Assembly: GCA_017621415.1 (NCBI GenBank)
Contig: JAGATD010000043.1
Span: 1-64,000, forward strand
DNA length: 64,000 nucleotides
Reading direction: 5' to 3'
Source: Clostridia bacterium
GTDB lineage: Bacteria > Bacillota > Clostridia > Oscillospirales > CAG-272
Notes under the pieces: generated by a model
What the model saw: the letters and a program-made list of their open reading frames with translations, nothing else
What the model was told of the DNA's origin: nothing
Database searches by the model: none
Part shown: piece by piece, positions 52,682 through 61,679 of the stretch
Numbering within the stretch: the first letter of the stretch is position 1
Layout of the letters: the number at the start of each line of letters is the position of its first letter
Program-made: the position numbers and the translations under genes

Positions 52682-53095
52682 ATGAGAATAACCTCAGAGT
52701 CTGATTACGCGCTCAGAATTCTTGCGTCTATAGCTATGCACGATGGCGTAACCGATGCTAAAACTCTTTCTGACGAGACCTCTGTTACCCAGCGCTTTGC
52801 GTTAAAGATACTGCATAAGCTTGTAACAGGCGGTATTGTTGAGTCCTACAAGGGCTCAAGGGGAGGATATAAGCTTAAACGAGGCCCCGCGGAGATAACT
52901 CTTAAGATGGTTATTGAGCTTATAGACGGACCGATAGCAATAGCAAGGTGTGTTGATACTGCCGAAAACTGCTCTCTCAATTGCGACAAGACCGCCTGCG
53001 CGTTTCATCATATTTTTGACTCCATAAGTACAGACCTTGCATCAAAACTTGAAAAAATTTCTATATCAGATGTAATAAACGGAAGCTACCGCTAG
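52682..53095 (+). CDS. Rrf2-family transcriptional regulator (probable Fe-S sensor)
   Basis: 137 residues. The winged-helix domain (DYALRILASIAMHDG, LHKLVTGGIVESYKGSRGGYKL) is a standard Rrf2/IscR/CymR fold, and a Cys cluster ARCVDTAENCSLNCDKTAC provides the three or four Cys spacing used by IscR/NsrR-type proteins to hold an iron-sulfur cluster. It is therefore likely to sense iron-sulfur status, NO or redox. The isc/suf genes are not adjacent. GGGGGAG precedes the ATG. The stop is TAG. Confidence 0.9.
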   Translation: MRITSESDYALRILASIAMHDGVTDAKTLSDETSVTQRFALKILHKLVTGGIVESYKGSRGGYKLKRGPAEITLKMVIELIDGPIAIARCVDTAENCSLNCDKTACAFHHIFDSISTDLASKLEKISISDVINGSYR

Positions 53096-53096
53096 C

Positions 53097-53209
53097 CGTA
53101 AGGAAATTGAACTAATAAGTCTTACGTCTAGGCAATAAAGAGCCATCCTAACCCGCTCTAAAGCCTTAATTTTCAGAGCTTTCGGCACTTATCACTTTTG
53201 CAAAGTGCC
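53097..53209 (+). other. Intergenic segment with four successive short hairpins
   Basis: Between rrf2 and lgt: CGTAAG/CTTACG, AGAGC/GCTCT, AAAGC/GCTTT and GGCACTT/AAGTGCC follow one another without a T-run, so it is not a simple terminator. It may be the leader of lgt-folD or a small RNA. It does not match a riboswitch class that I can name. Confidence 0.35.
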
Positions 53210-53244
53210 AGTCGGTAAAACAAAAACTTTTAATGGAGAATTTT

Positions 53245-54159
53245 ATGTTAAGAATTTCTACTATAAGCTTTCCGGGGCTTGGCATCGGTGATTTTAAGGT
53301 TGACAGCGTCGCCTTTGAGATTTTCGGTGTGACCATCGCCTGGTATGCTTTAATAATAACTATGGGAATGGTTGCGGCAGTCGCTTACACCGTTGTCCAG
53401 GCTAAAAAAATCGGAATAACATTTGAGGATGTTATTGACATAGCGCTTTTCACAATTCCTATCGGAATATTGGGCGCAAGACTTTATTACGTACTCACAT
53501 CTCTTGATAAATTCAAAACCTTAGCCTCTGTTTTTGATATCAGAAGCGGCGGTCTTGCAATTTACGGCGGAATTATCGCAGGAGGTATAACCGTTCTCGC
53601 GGTTTGCCTCTATAAAAAGATTGATTTCCTTGCGTTTGCCGACTGTGTTGCTCCCGGTGTGCTTTTGGCACAGGGAATTGGCAGATGGGGCAACTTTATG
53701 AACGGTGAGGCATACGGCGCTCCTACCGATATATTTATTCGTATGGGTCTATATAACGCAAATACCATGACCGATGGCAAGCTTATCGAAGCTGGCGCCG
53801 ATGTTACCGAAATGGTATTTGTTCATCCAACATTCCTTTATGAATCGCTTTGGAATTTACTCGGTGTTCTTTTGGTTTACTTATTTGCAAAATTCATACA
53901 CAAACAATATGACGGTCAGCTCTTCCTTATGATATTCGGCTGGTACGGACTTGGCAGAATGTTTATCGAGGGTCTCAGAACAGACAGCCTCTATTTCGGT
54001 CCCGAGGAGTGGGGCATACGAGTTTCTCAGGCTCTTGCGGCATTGATTTTTGTTGCGGCAACAGCGCTTCTTGTATATTTCCAGATAAAAAAGCCTAACC
54101 GCCCATTCTATCATAAGGACAACTCAAAAGCAAAAAAATCAGCGAAAGGCAAGAAATAA
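53245..54159 (+). CDS. lgt: Prolipoprotein diacylglyceryl transferase
   Basis: Integral membrane enzyme that attaches diacylglycerol to the lipobox cysteine of prelipoproteins. 304 residues, about seven membrane helices, the Lgt signature GRWGNFMNGEAYG (catalytic Arg and Asn region) and the conserved HPTFLYESLWN and GLGRMFIEGLRTDSLY. The ATG six bases after GGAG was chosen; the upstream ATG overlaps that site. The basic tail (KAKKSAKGKK) is cytoplasmic. folD follows one base after the stop. Confidence 0.95.
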   Translation: MLRISTISFPGLGIGDFKVDSVAFEIFGVTIAWYALIITMGMVAAVAYTVVQAKKIGITFEDVIDIALFTIPIGILGARLYYVLTSLDKFKTLASVFDIRSGGLAIYGGIIAGGITVLAVCLYKKIDFLAFADCVAPGVLLAQGIGRWGNFMNGEAYGAPTDIFIRMGLYNANTMTDGKLIEAGADVTEMVFVHPTFLYESLWNLLGVLLVYLFAKFIHKQYDGQLFLMIFGWYGLGRMFIEGLRTDSLYFGPEEWGIRVSQALAALIFVAATALLVYFQIKKPNRPFYHKDNSKAKKSAKGKK

Positions 54160-54160
54160 C

Positions 54161-55015
54161 ATGGCAGAACTTATAAGCGGCAAGGTTGTATCGGCTAAAG
54201 TAAGAGAAGATATAAAAATCGAGACCGCAGCTTTTAAAAAAGAATACGGCACAGCCCCGGGGCTTGCGGTAATAATGGTTGGAGACAATCCTGCTAGCGC
54301 AGTTTATGTAAGAAATAAGCACAAGGCATGTCTTGAGGTTGGTATGACCTCATACGAAATTAAATTTGATGCCGATATATCCGAGGATGAGCTTTTGAAT
54401 AAAATCGATGAGCTTAACGCTGATGATAACGTAGACGGCATTCTTGTTCAGCTTCCTCTTCCAAAAACCATTGATGAGCAAAAGGTAATTAACCGCATAT
54501 CGCCCACTAAGGACGTTGATGCCTTTCACCCCCAAAATGTTGGAAAAATTATGATTGGCAATTATACATTCCTACCTTGCACCCCGGCGGGAATAGTTGA
54601 GCTTCTTAACTATTATAATGTTGAAATCGGCGGCAAAAAGTGTGTTGTTATCGGAAGAAGCAACATTGTAGGCAAGCCTATGGCGCACCTCCTTATGGAA
54701 CGCAACGGCACTGTAACCGTGTGTCACTCCAGAACAAAGGAGCTTAAGGAATATACCAAAGATGCCGACATCCTTGTGGTTGCCATAGGTAAGGCAGAGT
54801 TTCTTACTGCTGATATGGTCAAGCCAGGCGCTGTTGTTATCGACGTTGGCATTAACAGAAGAGATGACGGCACACTTGCGGGTGACGTAAAATTCGATGA
54901 GGTTGAAAAAATCGCGTCTAAGATAACTCCCGTACCCGGCGGTGTCGGTCCTATGACAATAACAATGCTTCTTAAGAACACTCTTACCGCTGCAAAGCAG
55001 CATAAAAATTCTTAA
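54161..55015 (+). CDS. folD: Bifunctional methylenetetrahydrofolate dehydrogenase/cyclohydrolase
   Basis: Interconverts 5,10-methylene-THF, methenyl-THF and 10-formyl-THF for one-carbon metabolism. 284 residues with the catalytic Tyr/Lys in SAVYVRNKHKA, ILVQLPLP, PCTPAGIVELL, the NADP-binding GRSNIVGKPMAHLL and the C-terminal PGGVGPMTITMLL. Almost abuts lgt and is probably translated from the same mRNA. Confidence 0.97.
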   Translation: MAELISGKVVSAKVREDIKIETAAFKKEYGTAPGLAVIMVGDNPASAVYVRNKHKACLEVGMTSYEIKFDADISEDELLNKIDELNADDNVDGILVQLPLPKTIDEQKVINRISPTKDVDAFHPQNVGKIMIGNYTFLPCTPAGIVELLNYYNVEIGGKKCVVIGRSNIVGKPMAHLLMERNGTVTVCHSRTKELKEYTKDADILVVAIGKAEFLTADMVKPGAVVIDVGINRRDDGTLAGDVKFDEVEKIASKITPVPGGVGPMTITMLLKNTLTAAKQHKNS

Positions 55016-55061
55016 GTTTTTTTCGATTTAAAAAAATATCTAAAAAACTGTAAAAAAGCTC

Positions 55062-55090
55062 TTGACAAATATTGTAAGATGCTTTATAAT
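55062..55090 (+). promoter_or_regulatory. Consensus promoter of rpsU
   Basis: TTGACA-N17-TATAAT, 60 bases upstream of the start. Confidence 0.92.
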
Positions 55091-55150
55091 AATTAAGTAA
55101 AAATTTTGAGATTTATATCTCTTTGCACAGCGAAGGGAGGGGAAATAAAG

Positions 55151-55327
55151 ATGGCAGAAATCAGAGTTAAAGAAAACGAGACTCTCGACAACGCGCTTCG
55201 TCGTTTCAAGAGACAGTGCGTAAAGTCCGGTATTCTTACCGAGCTTCGTAAGAGAGAGCATTACGAAAAGCCCAGCGTTAAGCGCAAGAAGAAGGCTGAG
55301 GCAGCCAGAAAGCGCAAGTTTAAGTAA
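55151..55327 (+). CDS. rpsU: 30S ribosomal protein S21
   Basis: 58 residues, strongly basic: [20 protein letters not shown], then the Lys/Arg-rich tail ([19 protein letters not shown]). The Cys-containing [19 protein letters not shown] is the classic S21 core. The start is the ATG behind GGGAGGGG, 15 codons inside the longer open frame. S21 aids base pairing of 16S rRNA with the Shine-Dalgarno sequence. Monocistronic with its own promoter and terminator. Confidence 0.97.
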   Translation: MAEIRVKENETLDNALRRFKRQCVKSGILTELRKREHYEKPSVKRKKKAEAARKRKFK

Positions 55328-55336
55328 TTTTACGAG

Positions 55337-55372
55337 AGCGGATGTAATTTTGTTACATCCGTTCTTTATTTT
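55337..55372 (+). terminator. Terminator after rpsU
   Basis: AGCGGATGTAA/TTACATCCGTT with four-base loop, then CTTTATTTTT. Confidence 0.88.
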
Positions 55373-55400
55373 TCCACATATATTTTTTTGAGGTTTACAA

Positions 55401-56210
55401 ATGTTATTAGTAAGTAAAAAAGAAAGATATATATGTATGAAAGGCTTTTTAAAAAAATTTACGGTATTATTTTTAATTTTATCTCTTTTATCTGTACCCC
55501 TGTCAGCAAAAGCAGCAGAGTGTAAATCCTGGTATATAAAAAGAAACGGAAACAAAACACCTATCTTTCCGGCAGACGCCGAGGAGCTAAAGGAGTACAA
55601 CTGCTACTTTATCGACGAGAAATGCGCCGACCTAATGGAGCATCGCCTGTATCTTACCTTTGATGCAGGCTACTCAAACGAAAGCTTTGAAAAAATACTC
55701 GATATTCTTAAGGATGAAAAAGTACCTGCGGCATTCTTTCTTCTTGACAATATAATATTAAAAAATACAGATTTGGTTAATAGGCTTGAAGATGAGGGGC
55801 ATCTTGTATGCAATCATACAAAAAATCACAAGAATTTATCCTTTTCGTCAAAGCAGGAAATTGCCGAGGATCTGTCAGCGCTTGAAAATATTTACAGAGA
55901 ACAAACAGGCAGGGAAATGACAAAATATTTTAGATTTCCCGAGGGAAAATATAGCCTTGAGGCAATAAAATCGGTAAACGAGCTTGGGTATACTACCGTG
56001 TTCTGGAGCTTCGGTTATGACGATTGGGACAACTCAAGACAAATGAGTCCCGAAAAGGCAAAAATGAAAATTTTAGAGAATACTCATGACGGCGCCGTGA
56101 TTTTACTTCATCCCACATCAACCACAAACGCAAGCATTTTAAGAGACCTGATTCACGCCTGGCGGGATATGGGATATGAATTTTATTCTTTAGATGATTT
56201 TGGAAAATAA
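55401..56210 (+). CDS. pdaA: Polysaccharide deacetylase, PdaA type
   Basis: NodB-fold enzyme; PdaA makes muramic-delta-lactam in spore cortex together with CwlD. 269 residues with an N-terminal signal/anchor (about residues 13-38, ending AKA), catalytic YLTFDAGYSN, metal-binding His pair in CNHTKNH, RFPEGKYS and the C-terminal LLHPTS catalytic His. The TFDAGY and RxPxGxxS variations are those of PdaA rather than surface chitin/peptidoglycan deacetylases. ATG follows TGAGG by seven bases; a second ATG 12 codons on is possible. Its neighbour across the window, cwlD, completes the pathway. Confidence 0.88.
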   Translation: MLLVSKKERYICMKGFLKKFTVLFLILSLLSVPLSAKAAECKSWYIKRNGNKTPIFPADAEELKEYNCYFIDEKCADLMEHRLYLTFDAGYSNESFEKILDILKDEKVPAAFFLLDNIILKNTDLVNRLEDEGHLVCNHTKNHKNLSFSSKQEIAEDLSALENIYREQTGREMTKYFRFPEGKYSLEAIKSVNELGYTTVFWSFGYDDWDNSRQMSPEKAKMKILENTHDGAVILLHPTSTTNASILRDLIHAWRDMGYEFYSLDDFGK

Positions 56211-56252
56211 AAAAGAAAAAGGATAGAACAAAAAATTCTATCCTCTTTTTTA
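56211..56252. terminator. Bidirectional terminator between pdaA and DUF624 gene
   Basis: GGATAGAA/TTCTATCC with seven-base A loop, followed by CTTTTTT and preceded by AAAAAAGAAAAA. Confidence 0.85.
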
Positions 56253-57302
56253 TCATTGTATATTATTCTTCATCTTAATTTCTTCAAGTCTTTCTCTTTC
56301 GGTTACATCATCGCGCATAATAACCTCATCATAGCTTTCCTCCTCGGGGTAAAGCTCAGGGTGTTCAGCCTTGTAGGGGTCAATTATTATCTCCTTGATT
56401 TTGAAGTAAGCTGCATAAACCTTCATATAAGCAGAAAGCGAGAAGAAGATTATAAGCGGCATAGCAACGGCAAAGGACATAAGAATTCCGCCGGGTACAA
56501 ATAAGAACATAAGCTCAAGGAAAATAAGAAGAGCAATTCCTAACAGAGCAAGAATATTACGCTTAAGTCCGATTAGCGAGAAAATAAATGAGTTCTTTAT
56601 AATCTTGAAGAACGATAAATTAAATGACACTATCTGAACATAGAAATAGTATCGCATAGAGAAGTAAATAAGCATAATAACAACAGTTGACCAGAACATA
56701 AGCGAAACAGCAAAGTTCTCAGCAGCCATTGTAGTGTACAGGTTAAAGATAAGAAGCACATTTACAAGTGCATCAAAGATACCAAAGGGAATAGCCTGCT
56801 TCAGGTTGCGCTTTACGCTGTACCAAAAGTCTGTCCATACAAACACAGGCTCACCCATAGCAATATTTCTTAGTACATACGCCGTTCCCGTATTCACAAT
56901 ACCAAAGGTTAAAAGCGTAAGGGCACCGATACCGTAAAATACATATGTAAGAACTGAGTCAACCAAGACAGGCTGCTGAAGCCCCGCAACCGCATATAAA
57001 GACATATTAGCAGGAGTTTTACCGGCAATATCAATAAAACCGAAAACATTCTGCGCAATATCGCTTACGGGAAGAAAGACTGTATTCTTTGTATACCCCG
57101 AGAGAGTCGCAATAATAAAGAGCAGAGGCAAATTACCAAGCACCATTATAATATTAACAAGAATAAGCTTGTTGAAGTTATCCTTTACAGTAAGGAAAAA
57201 TCTTTTAAGTCCGGATGGGCTTAAAGGCTCTTTTTTACTTATTCCTTTACCGTCTCTCGCAATATCAAGCTTTAAAATTTTATTTTTATTTTTTTCTTTC
57301 AA
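56253..57302 (-). CDS. DUF624/YesL-like membrane protein
   Basis: 349 residues with six hydrophobic segments. The arrangement (short basic N-terminus, first helix pair around NKLILVNIIMVLGNLPLLF, then TGTAYVLRNIAMGEPVFVWTDFW, a later YYFYVQIVSF and basic loops) fits DUF624 proteins such as YesL, found near carbohydrate-uptake genes but of unknown function. An acidic cytoplasmic tail (EEESYDEVIMRDD) follows the last helix. The start was set at a TTG eight bases after GGAGGT, since no ATG/GTG with a ribosome site is available in frame nearby. Confidence 0.7.
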   Translation of the reverse strand: MKEKNKNKILKLDIARDGKGISKKEPLSPSGLKRFFLTVKDNFNKLILVNIIMVLGNLPLLFIIATLSGYTKNTVFLPVSDIAQNVFGFIDIAGKTPANMSLYAVAGLQQPVLVDSVLTYVFYGIGALTLLTFGIVNTGTAYVLRNIAMGEPVFVWTDFWYSVKRNLKQAIPFGIFDALVNVLLIFNLYTTMAAENFAVSLMFWSTVVIMLIYFSMRYYFYVQIVSFNLSFFKIIKNSFIFSLIGLKRNILALLGIALLIFLELMFLFVPGGILMSFAVAMPLIIFFSLSAYMKVYAAYFKIKEIIIDPYKAEHPELYPEEESYDEVIMRDDVTERERLEEIKMKNNIQ

Positions 57303-57332
57303 GGTGACATACCTCCAAGTTAAAACACATAT

Positions 57333-57361
57333 ATGATACCACAAACCGACATTAAATACAA
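57333..57361 (-). promoter_or_regulatory. Promoter of the DUF624 gene
   Basis: TTGTAT-N17-TATCAT on the minus strand, 31 bases upstream of the chosen TTG. Confidence 0.65.
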
Positions 57362-57483
57362 GATGATTTTGAAAAAAGTTTCAATTCTGTAACATATGAT
57401 GACAAAAATCCCTGCTTTTTTACGAATATATTTGAAAACACACAAATATAATAAACTAAACAAAAAGGACAAGGGAGAGTTAT

Positions 57484-58674
57484 ATGAAAAAAACAGTCGT
57501 AATATTAACTTCATTTTTACTTATCGCTTCATTGCTATGTGTAAACACTTTTGCAATATCCGCTAAAAAAAGCAGGGCAGACGACGTAACCGCAAATCTG
57601 GATTTTCCGAAATTCGAAACAGGAGACGAAGCCTTTTCGACCTATCTTATCGAGGCATCTACTGGAAAGGTATTGCACGCGGATAATGAATTTGCATCTG
57701 CCGCTCCGGCATCGGTTACCAAAATTATGACACTGCTGCTTATTTGTGAGGCAATCGATTCGGGTAAAATCAATCTTACCGACACAGTCAGCATAAGCGC
57801 AAATGCGGCATCAAAGGGCGGCAGCCAGGTATTTTTAAAAGAGGGAGAACGTATGAGTGTTCTTGACCTTTTAAAAAGCACGGTAATAGCCAGCGCAAAC
57901 GACGCAGCCGTAGCTCTTGCCGAGCTTGTTGCCGGAAGCGAGGCCTCGTTTGTAAAATTGATGAACAAGCGCTCATCTGAGCTCGGGCTTAAAAACACAG
58001 CCTTTGAAAATCCAACAGGGCTTGATGACACAACCACAAATCACTACACCTGCGCTGCTGATATCGCTACAATGTCGCGTGAGCTTATTAAACACAATAT
58101 TATACTTGAATACAGCTCTATGTGGCAGGACAGTATCCGAAATGGAGAGTTCGTTTTGACAAACACAAATCGTCTTGTAAGATATTATGACGGCTGTAAC
58201 GGCTTAAAAACAGGCTCAACCGACAAGGCTGGCTTTTGTATCAGCGCCACAGCAAAAAGAGGCGATATGCAGCTTATAGCCGTTGTTATGGGCTCGCCGA
58301 CAAAGGATGTAAGAAACAATATCGCAAGGCAGCTTTTAGACTTCGGATTTGCTAATTTCGGACTATATTCCTCTCCCGAGGCTTTTCTTGAAAAAGTTCC
58401 CGTAACAAAAGGAAAGATTAGGGAAGTTGGAGCGATATGCTCTGAATTTACCATAGTAGTACCCAAATCCTGCATCTCCGAAATAGAAAGGGTTTACGAA
58501 ATTCCCGAAAAGATAAGCGCACCGATGAGAGCGGGTGATGTGATTGGTAAGGTCATATATAAATTTGGAGGAAGTCAAATAGGATTTTCGGATGTTTTTA
58601 TAGAAGAAGAGATTTCACAAATCAAATATTTTGATGTTTTTGGCGAAATATTGAAAAAAATTTTCTGTGTATAG
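57484..58674 (+). CDS. dacF: D-alanyl-D-alanine carboxypeptidase (DacF-like)
   Basis: Class A-type low-molecular-weight PBP that trims the terminal D-Ala of peptidoglycan; DacF homologues act during sporulation. 396 residues with an N-terminal signal peptide (to about residue 24), catalytic SVTK at 77-80, SAN at 138-140 and KTG at 242-244, then a C-terminal PBP5-like domain and an amphipathic membrane anchor (about 375-396). All active-site motifs are intact. GGGAGA precedes the ATG. The stop is TAG. Confidence 0.92.
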   Translation: MKKTVVILTSFLLIASLLCVNTFAISAKKSRADDVTANLDFPKFETGDEAFSTYLIEASTGKVLHADNEFASAAPASVTKIMTLLLICEAIDSGKINLTDTVSISANAASKGGSQVFLKEGERMSVLDLLKSTVIASANDAAVALAELVAGSEASFVKLMNKRSSELGLKNTAFENPTGLDDTTTNHYTCAADIATMSRELIKHNIILEYSSMWQDSIRNGEFVLTNTNRLVRYYDGCNGLKTGSTDKAGFCISATAKRGDMQLIAVVMGSPTKDVRNNIARQLLDFGFANFGLYSSPEAFLEKVPVTKGKIREVGAICSEFTIVVPKSCISEIERVYEIPEKISAPMRAGDVIGKVIYKFGGSQIGFSDVFIEEEISQIKYFDVFGEILKKIFCV

Positions 58675-58693
58675 GTGTTTTTTAAAAAATCTA

Positions 58694-58722
58694 TTGAAAA
58701 AAATCAGTATTAGTTGTATAAT
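58694..58722 (+). promoter_or_regulatory. Promoter of pgi
   Basis: TTGAAA-N17-TATAAT, 34 bases upstream of the ATG. Confidence 0.85.
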
Positions 58723-58756
58723 TGAAATGTAAAAAATAAAACATAGGAGCATAAAA

Positions 58757-60100
58757 ATGAGTGTAAAATTAAATTGCAAATTCACAGAAGGATTTGTTGC
58801 AGCCCACGAGATTGATTATATGATGCCATTTGCCAAGACAGCCCATAAAATGCTGCTCGACGGCTCGGGTCAGGGAAACGACTTTACCGGTTGGGTAAAT
58901 CTGCCCGTAGATTATGATAAAGAAGAGTTTGCCCGCATCAAGGTTGCTGCCGAAAAAATCAAAAAGAATGCCGATATCCTTGTTGTTATCGGTATAGGAG
59001 GCTCATATCTCGGCGCAAGAGCCGTTATTGAGTATATAAAGAGCCCTCTTTACAATAATCTGAAAAAAGATACTCCCGACATCTATTTTGCGGGTAATAA
59101 TATTTCAACAACCGCACTTACCGAGCTTCTCTCTATCTGTGAGGGCAAGGATATTGCCGTAAACGTAATTTCTAAGTCGGGTACTACAACCGAGCCCGCC
59201 ATAGCTTTCAGAGTATTTAAGGCGCTTTTGACCGAGAAGTACGGAGAAGCCGGCGCAAAGGACAGAATCTTTGTTACAACCGATAAATGCCGCGGAACAT
59301 TAAAGAAGTTCTCGGATGAGGCGGGATATGAAACATTCGTTGTTCCTGACGATGTTGGCGGAAGATATTCTGTGCTTACAGCTGTTGGTCTTCTTCCCAT
59401 CGCGGTTGCGGGAATTGATATTGATGCTCTTATGGCAGGCGCAGCCGATGCAAGAAAGAAATTTACATCCGATGATACCGAAAATAACGATGCTCTCAAA
59501 TATGCAGTAATGCGTAACATCCTTTACAGAAAGGGCAAGACAACCGAGATACTTGTTGGATACGAGCCCTATCTCCTTATGCTCAACGAGTGGTGGAAGC
59601 AGCTTTACGGTGAGAGCACAGGTAAAGACGGCAAGGGGCTCTTCCCAAGCTCTGTAATCTTCTCAACTGACCTTCATTCTCTCGGTCAGTATATCCAAGA
59701 GGGTCAGCGCAACCAGTTTGAGACCGTTATTAATGTTCTTGATTCGGGCGCAAAGTTTGTAATCCCCGATGACCCCGCTAATGTTGACGGACTTAACTTT
59801 ATTGCCGGCTGTGAGCTTGATTATGATAACAAGACAGCAATGCTTGCAACTCTTATGGCTCATAACGACGGCGGTGTTCCTAACCTTATGCTTGAGGTCA
59901 ATGATAAGTCGGAGTACTCTCTCGGATATCTTATTTACTTCTTTGAGTTTGCCTGCGCTATGTCCGGCTATCTCCTTGGTGTAAATCCCTTTGACCAGCC
60001 CGGAGTTGAGGCTTATAAGAAAAATATGTTCGCTCTTCTCGGCAAACCCGGCTACGAGGAGCAAAGAGCAGCCCTTGAAAAAAGGATATCTGATAAATAA
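58757..60100 (+). CDS. pgi: Glucose-6-phosphate isomerase
   Basis: Second step of glycolysis. 447 residues, the short Firmicutes-type PGI, with [60 protein letters not shown] and the catalytic-lysine region [14 protein letters not shown]. All family signatures are intact. AGGAGC precedes the ATG; monocistronic with its own terminator. Confidence 0.97.
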   Translation: MSVKLNCKFTEGFVAAHEIDYMMPFAKTAHKMLLDGSGQGNDFTGWVNLPVDYDKEEFARIKVAAEKIKKNADILVVIGIGGSYLGARAVIEYIKSPLYNNLKKDTPDIYFAGNNISTTALTELLSICEGKDIAVNVISKSGTTTEPAIAFRVFKALLTEKYGEAGAKDRIFVTTDKCRGTLKKFSDEAGYETFVVPDDVGGRYSVLTAVGLLPIAVAGIDIDALMAGAADARKKFTSDDTENNDALKYAVMRNILYRKGKTTEILVGYEPYLLMLNEWWKQLYGESTGKDGKGLFPSSVIFSTDLHSLGQYIQEGQRNQFETVINVLDSGAKFVIPDDPANVDGLNFIAGCELDYDNKTAMLATLMAHNDGGVPNLMLEVNDKSEYSLGYLIYFFEFACAMSGYLLGVNPFDQPGVEAYKKNMFALLGKPGYEEQRAALEKRISDK

Positions 60101-60146
60101 TTGAGCTTATAATTGTGAAAGTTCAACAAATATGAATTTTAAGAAA

Positions 60147-60180
60147 GAAAAATGCAATAAAACTATTGCATTTTTCTCTT
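60147..60180 (+). terminator. Terminator after pgi
   Basis: GAAAAATGCAATA/TATTGCATTTTTC with a four-base loop and CTTATTTC tail. The -35 of the next promoter lies in its 3' arm. Confidence 0.85.
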
Positions 60181-60194
60181 ATTTCGTGTACAAT
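60166..60194 (+). promoter_or_regulatory. Promoter of the small P-loop gene, overlapping the pgi terminator
   Basis: TTGCAT-N17-TACAAT; the -35 box is within the terminator stem. Confidence 0.6.
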
Positions 60195-60241
60195 AGTGTT
60201 AGAGGATGTAATGTCTTCAAAATACAGGAGGAATTAGAAAT

Positions 60242-60643
60242 ATGATTAAGTTATTCATCGGTGGCAAAGGCTCGGGTAAAACCAAAACCCTTATAGAAAT
60301 GGTTAACAATGCAACTTCCGCATCTAACGGAAATGTTGTTTGCATTGAGAAGGGCGACAAGCTTATCCACGATATTACATATAAGGCAAGACTTATTGAT
60401 ACAGATGCTTATTCTGTTTTTGATGCTGACGCGCTTTACGGCTTTATTGCAGGTATTCTCGCATCCAATGCTGATATTACCGACATCTTTGTAGACTCCG
60501 CTCTTAAGATCGTTGGTAACGATACCGCGGCGTTTGAGAATATGCTTAAGAAGCTTGAGACCATTACCAAGGACGTTAACCTTGTTATGACTGCTTCTAT
60601 CGCTGTTGAGGAGTGCCCCGAGGCTATCAAGGCTTACGCATAA
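60242..60643 (+). CDS. Small P-loop protein of unknown function
   Basis: 133 residues beginning MIKLFIGGKGSGKTKTLIEM, a Walker A motif at residues 7-14. A weak Walker B (DIFVDSAL) follows near residue 80 and the C-terminal half is helical. This is smaller than most P-loop NTPases and contains no target-binding domain, so it may be a nucleotide-binding module of a multi-protein machine. AGGAGGAA lies seven bases upstream of the ATG. Codon use is like that of neighbours. Not related in sequence to a family I can name. Confidence 0.72.
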   Translation: MIKLFIGGKGSGKTKTLIEMVNNATSASNGNVVCIEKGDKLIHDITYKARLIDTDAYSVFDADALYGFIAGILASNADITDIFVDSALKIVGNDTAAFENMLKKLETITKDVNLVMTASIAVEECPEAIKAYA

Positions 60644-60666
60644 TTACAAAATATTAGCTTATTTAT

Positions 60667-60695
60667 CTCCCCGCTTCATTGCGGGGAGTTTTTTT
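60667..60695 (+). terminator. Terminator after the small P-loop gene
   Basis: Eight-base-pair stem CTCCCCGC/GCGGGGAG, six-base loop and seven Ts. Confidence 0.93.
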
Positions 60696-60779
60696 GTAAC
60701 CTGTTTTGCTTTTTTGACATAATATGCTAATAAGATAGGTTTTTTCCTATCGAATATTGCATAAGGAATGGTCATAACA

Positions 60780-61628
60780 ATGCAAGAAAACAAAAACACA
60801 TCCTTCTGCCAGAGCTCATGCGGCCACGGCGGTGGAGCGATTTGTATAGACACTATGAGAGTTCTTGACGGTTGCCGTGATAGAGACTGTTTCGAGGACG
60901 TAAGAGTATATCTCAGCGCGTGCGGTGAGCAGATTCTCGCCAATTCAACCAATGTAAGAACCCGCTCAGCAAAGCTTCTTTGGGCATTTGTAGGTGTTAA
61001 TGAAGTGCCCTTTAACAACGGATTTTATCAGATTACGGTAAGATACTACATCGAAATCGAGTTCGAAGCATGCGTTGGCAGCGGCAGAAGCCAGTGCTTC
61101 AAGGGACTTGTAGTAGTTGAAAAGGACGTAATCCTTTACGGCGGCGAGGGCAGGGCATACAGCTTTAAATCAAGCCCTGAGTCGAGCTACTGCGCGATGC
61201 CCGATTATAACAACTGCGGAAACAACGACCCCGTTGCAATCGTAGAGACCGTTGAGCCCATCATTCTCGGTACTAAGGTTGTAGACTGCAATTGCGCCTG
61301 TGTATGCACATGCAATGAGTATTACGACATTCCCGAGGGTGTACGTAATGCATTTGGTGAGGAGCTGCTCGTAAATACCGACGGTCCTAAAATTTATGTT
61401 TCTCTCGGTATCTTCTCGGTTATCAGAATTGTAAGACCCGCTCAGCTTCTTGTTCAGGCAACAGATTACTGCGTTCCCGATAAGGAATGTACTGCGGCTA
61501 CAAACAACGATAACCCCTGCGCACTCTTTAAAAATATAGCATTCCCGATAAATCAGTTTAAGGGAACAGGCGAAGCACCCACCCAGTCTCACGCTGACCG
61601 TGGCGGCGGATGCGGTTGCAAAGGATAA
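60780..61628 (+). CDS. Cys-rich conserved protein, possible spore coat component
   Basis: 282 residues with about 20 cysteines spread over the length, including a central DCNCACVCTC cluster and a terminal GGCGCKG. The core (LDGCRDRDCFEDVRVYLSAC, VPFNNGFYQITVRYYIEIEF, IVRPAQLLVQATDYCVPDKEC) is beta-rich. I recall similar proteins as uncharacterised in many spore-forming Clostridia; the Cys content and absence of a signal peptide fit a mother-cell-made coat or exosporium protein, but this is inference. The inner ATG is preferred because AAGGAA is 11 bases upstream and the first ATG overlaps it. Between two terminators, so transcribed alone. Confidence 0.65.
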   Translation: MQENKNTSFCQSSCGHGGGAICIDTMRVLDGCRDRDCFEDVRVYLSACGEQILANSTNVRTRSAKLLWAFVGVNEVPFNNGFYQITVRYYIEIEFEACVGSGRSQCFKGLVVVEKDVILYGGEGRAYSFKSSPESSYCAMPDYNNCGNNDPVAIVETVEPIILGTKVVDCNCACVCTCNEYYDIPEGVRNAFGEELLVNTDGPKIYVSLGIFSVIRIVRPAQLLVQATDYCVPDKECTAATNNDNPCALFKNIAFPINQFKGTGEAPTQSHADRGGGCGCKG

Positions 61629-61645
61629 AGATAGCGTATAAGAGA

Positions 61646-61674
61646 AAACTGCCACGTTTTTGTGGCAGTTTTTT
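61646..61674. terminator. Bidirectional terminator
   Basis: AAACTGCCAC/GTGGCAGTTT with a six-base loop and T-run; between the convergent Cys-rich and methyltransferase genes. Confidence 0.88.
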
Positions 61675-61679
61675 AAATA

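Noticed and set aside
53097-53232. Tetrahydrofolate or other riboswitch before lgt-folD
   Set aside because: The hairpins do not form the pseudoknotted THF architecture that I know, and lgt, not folD, is the first gene. Kept only as an unassigned structured region.
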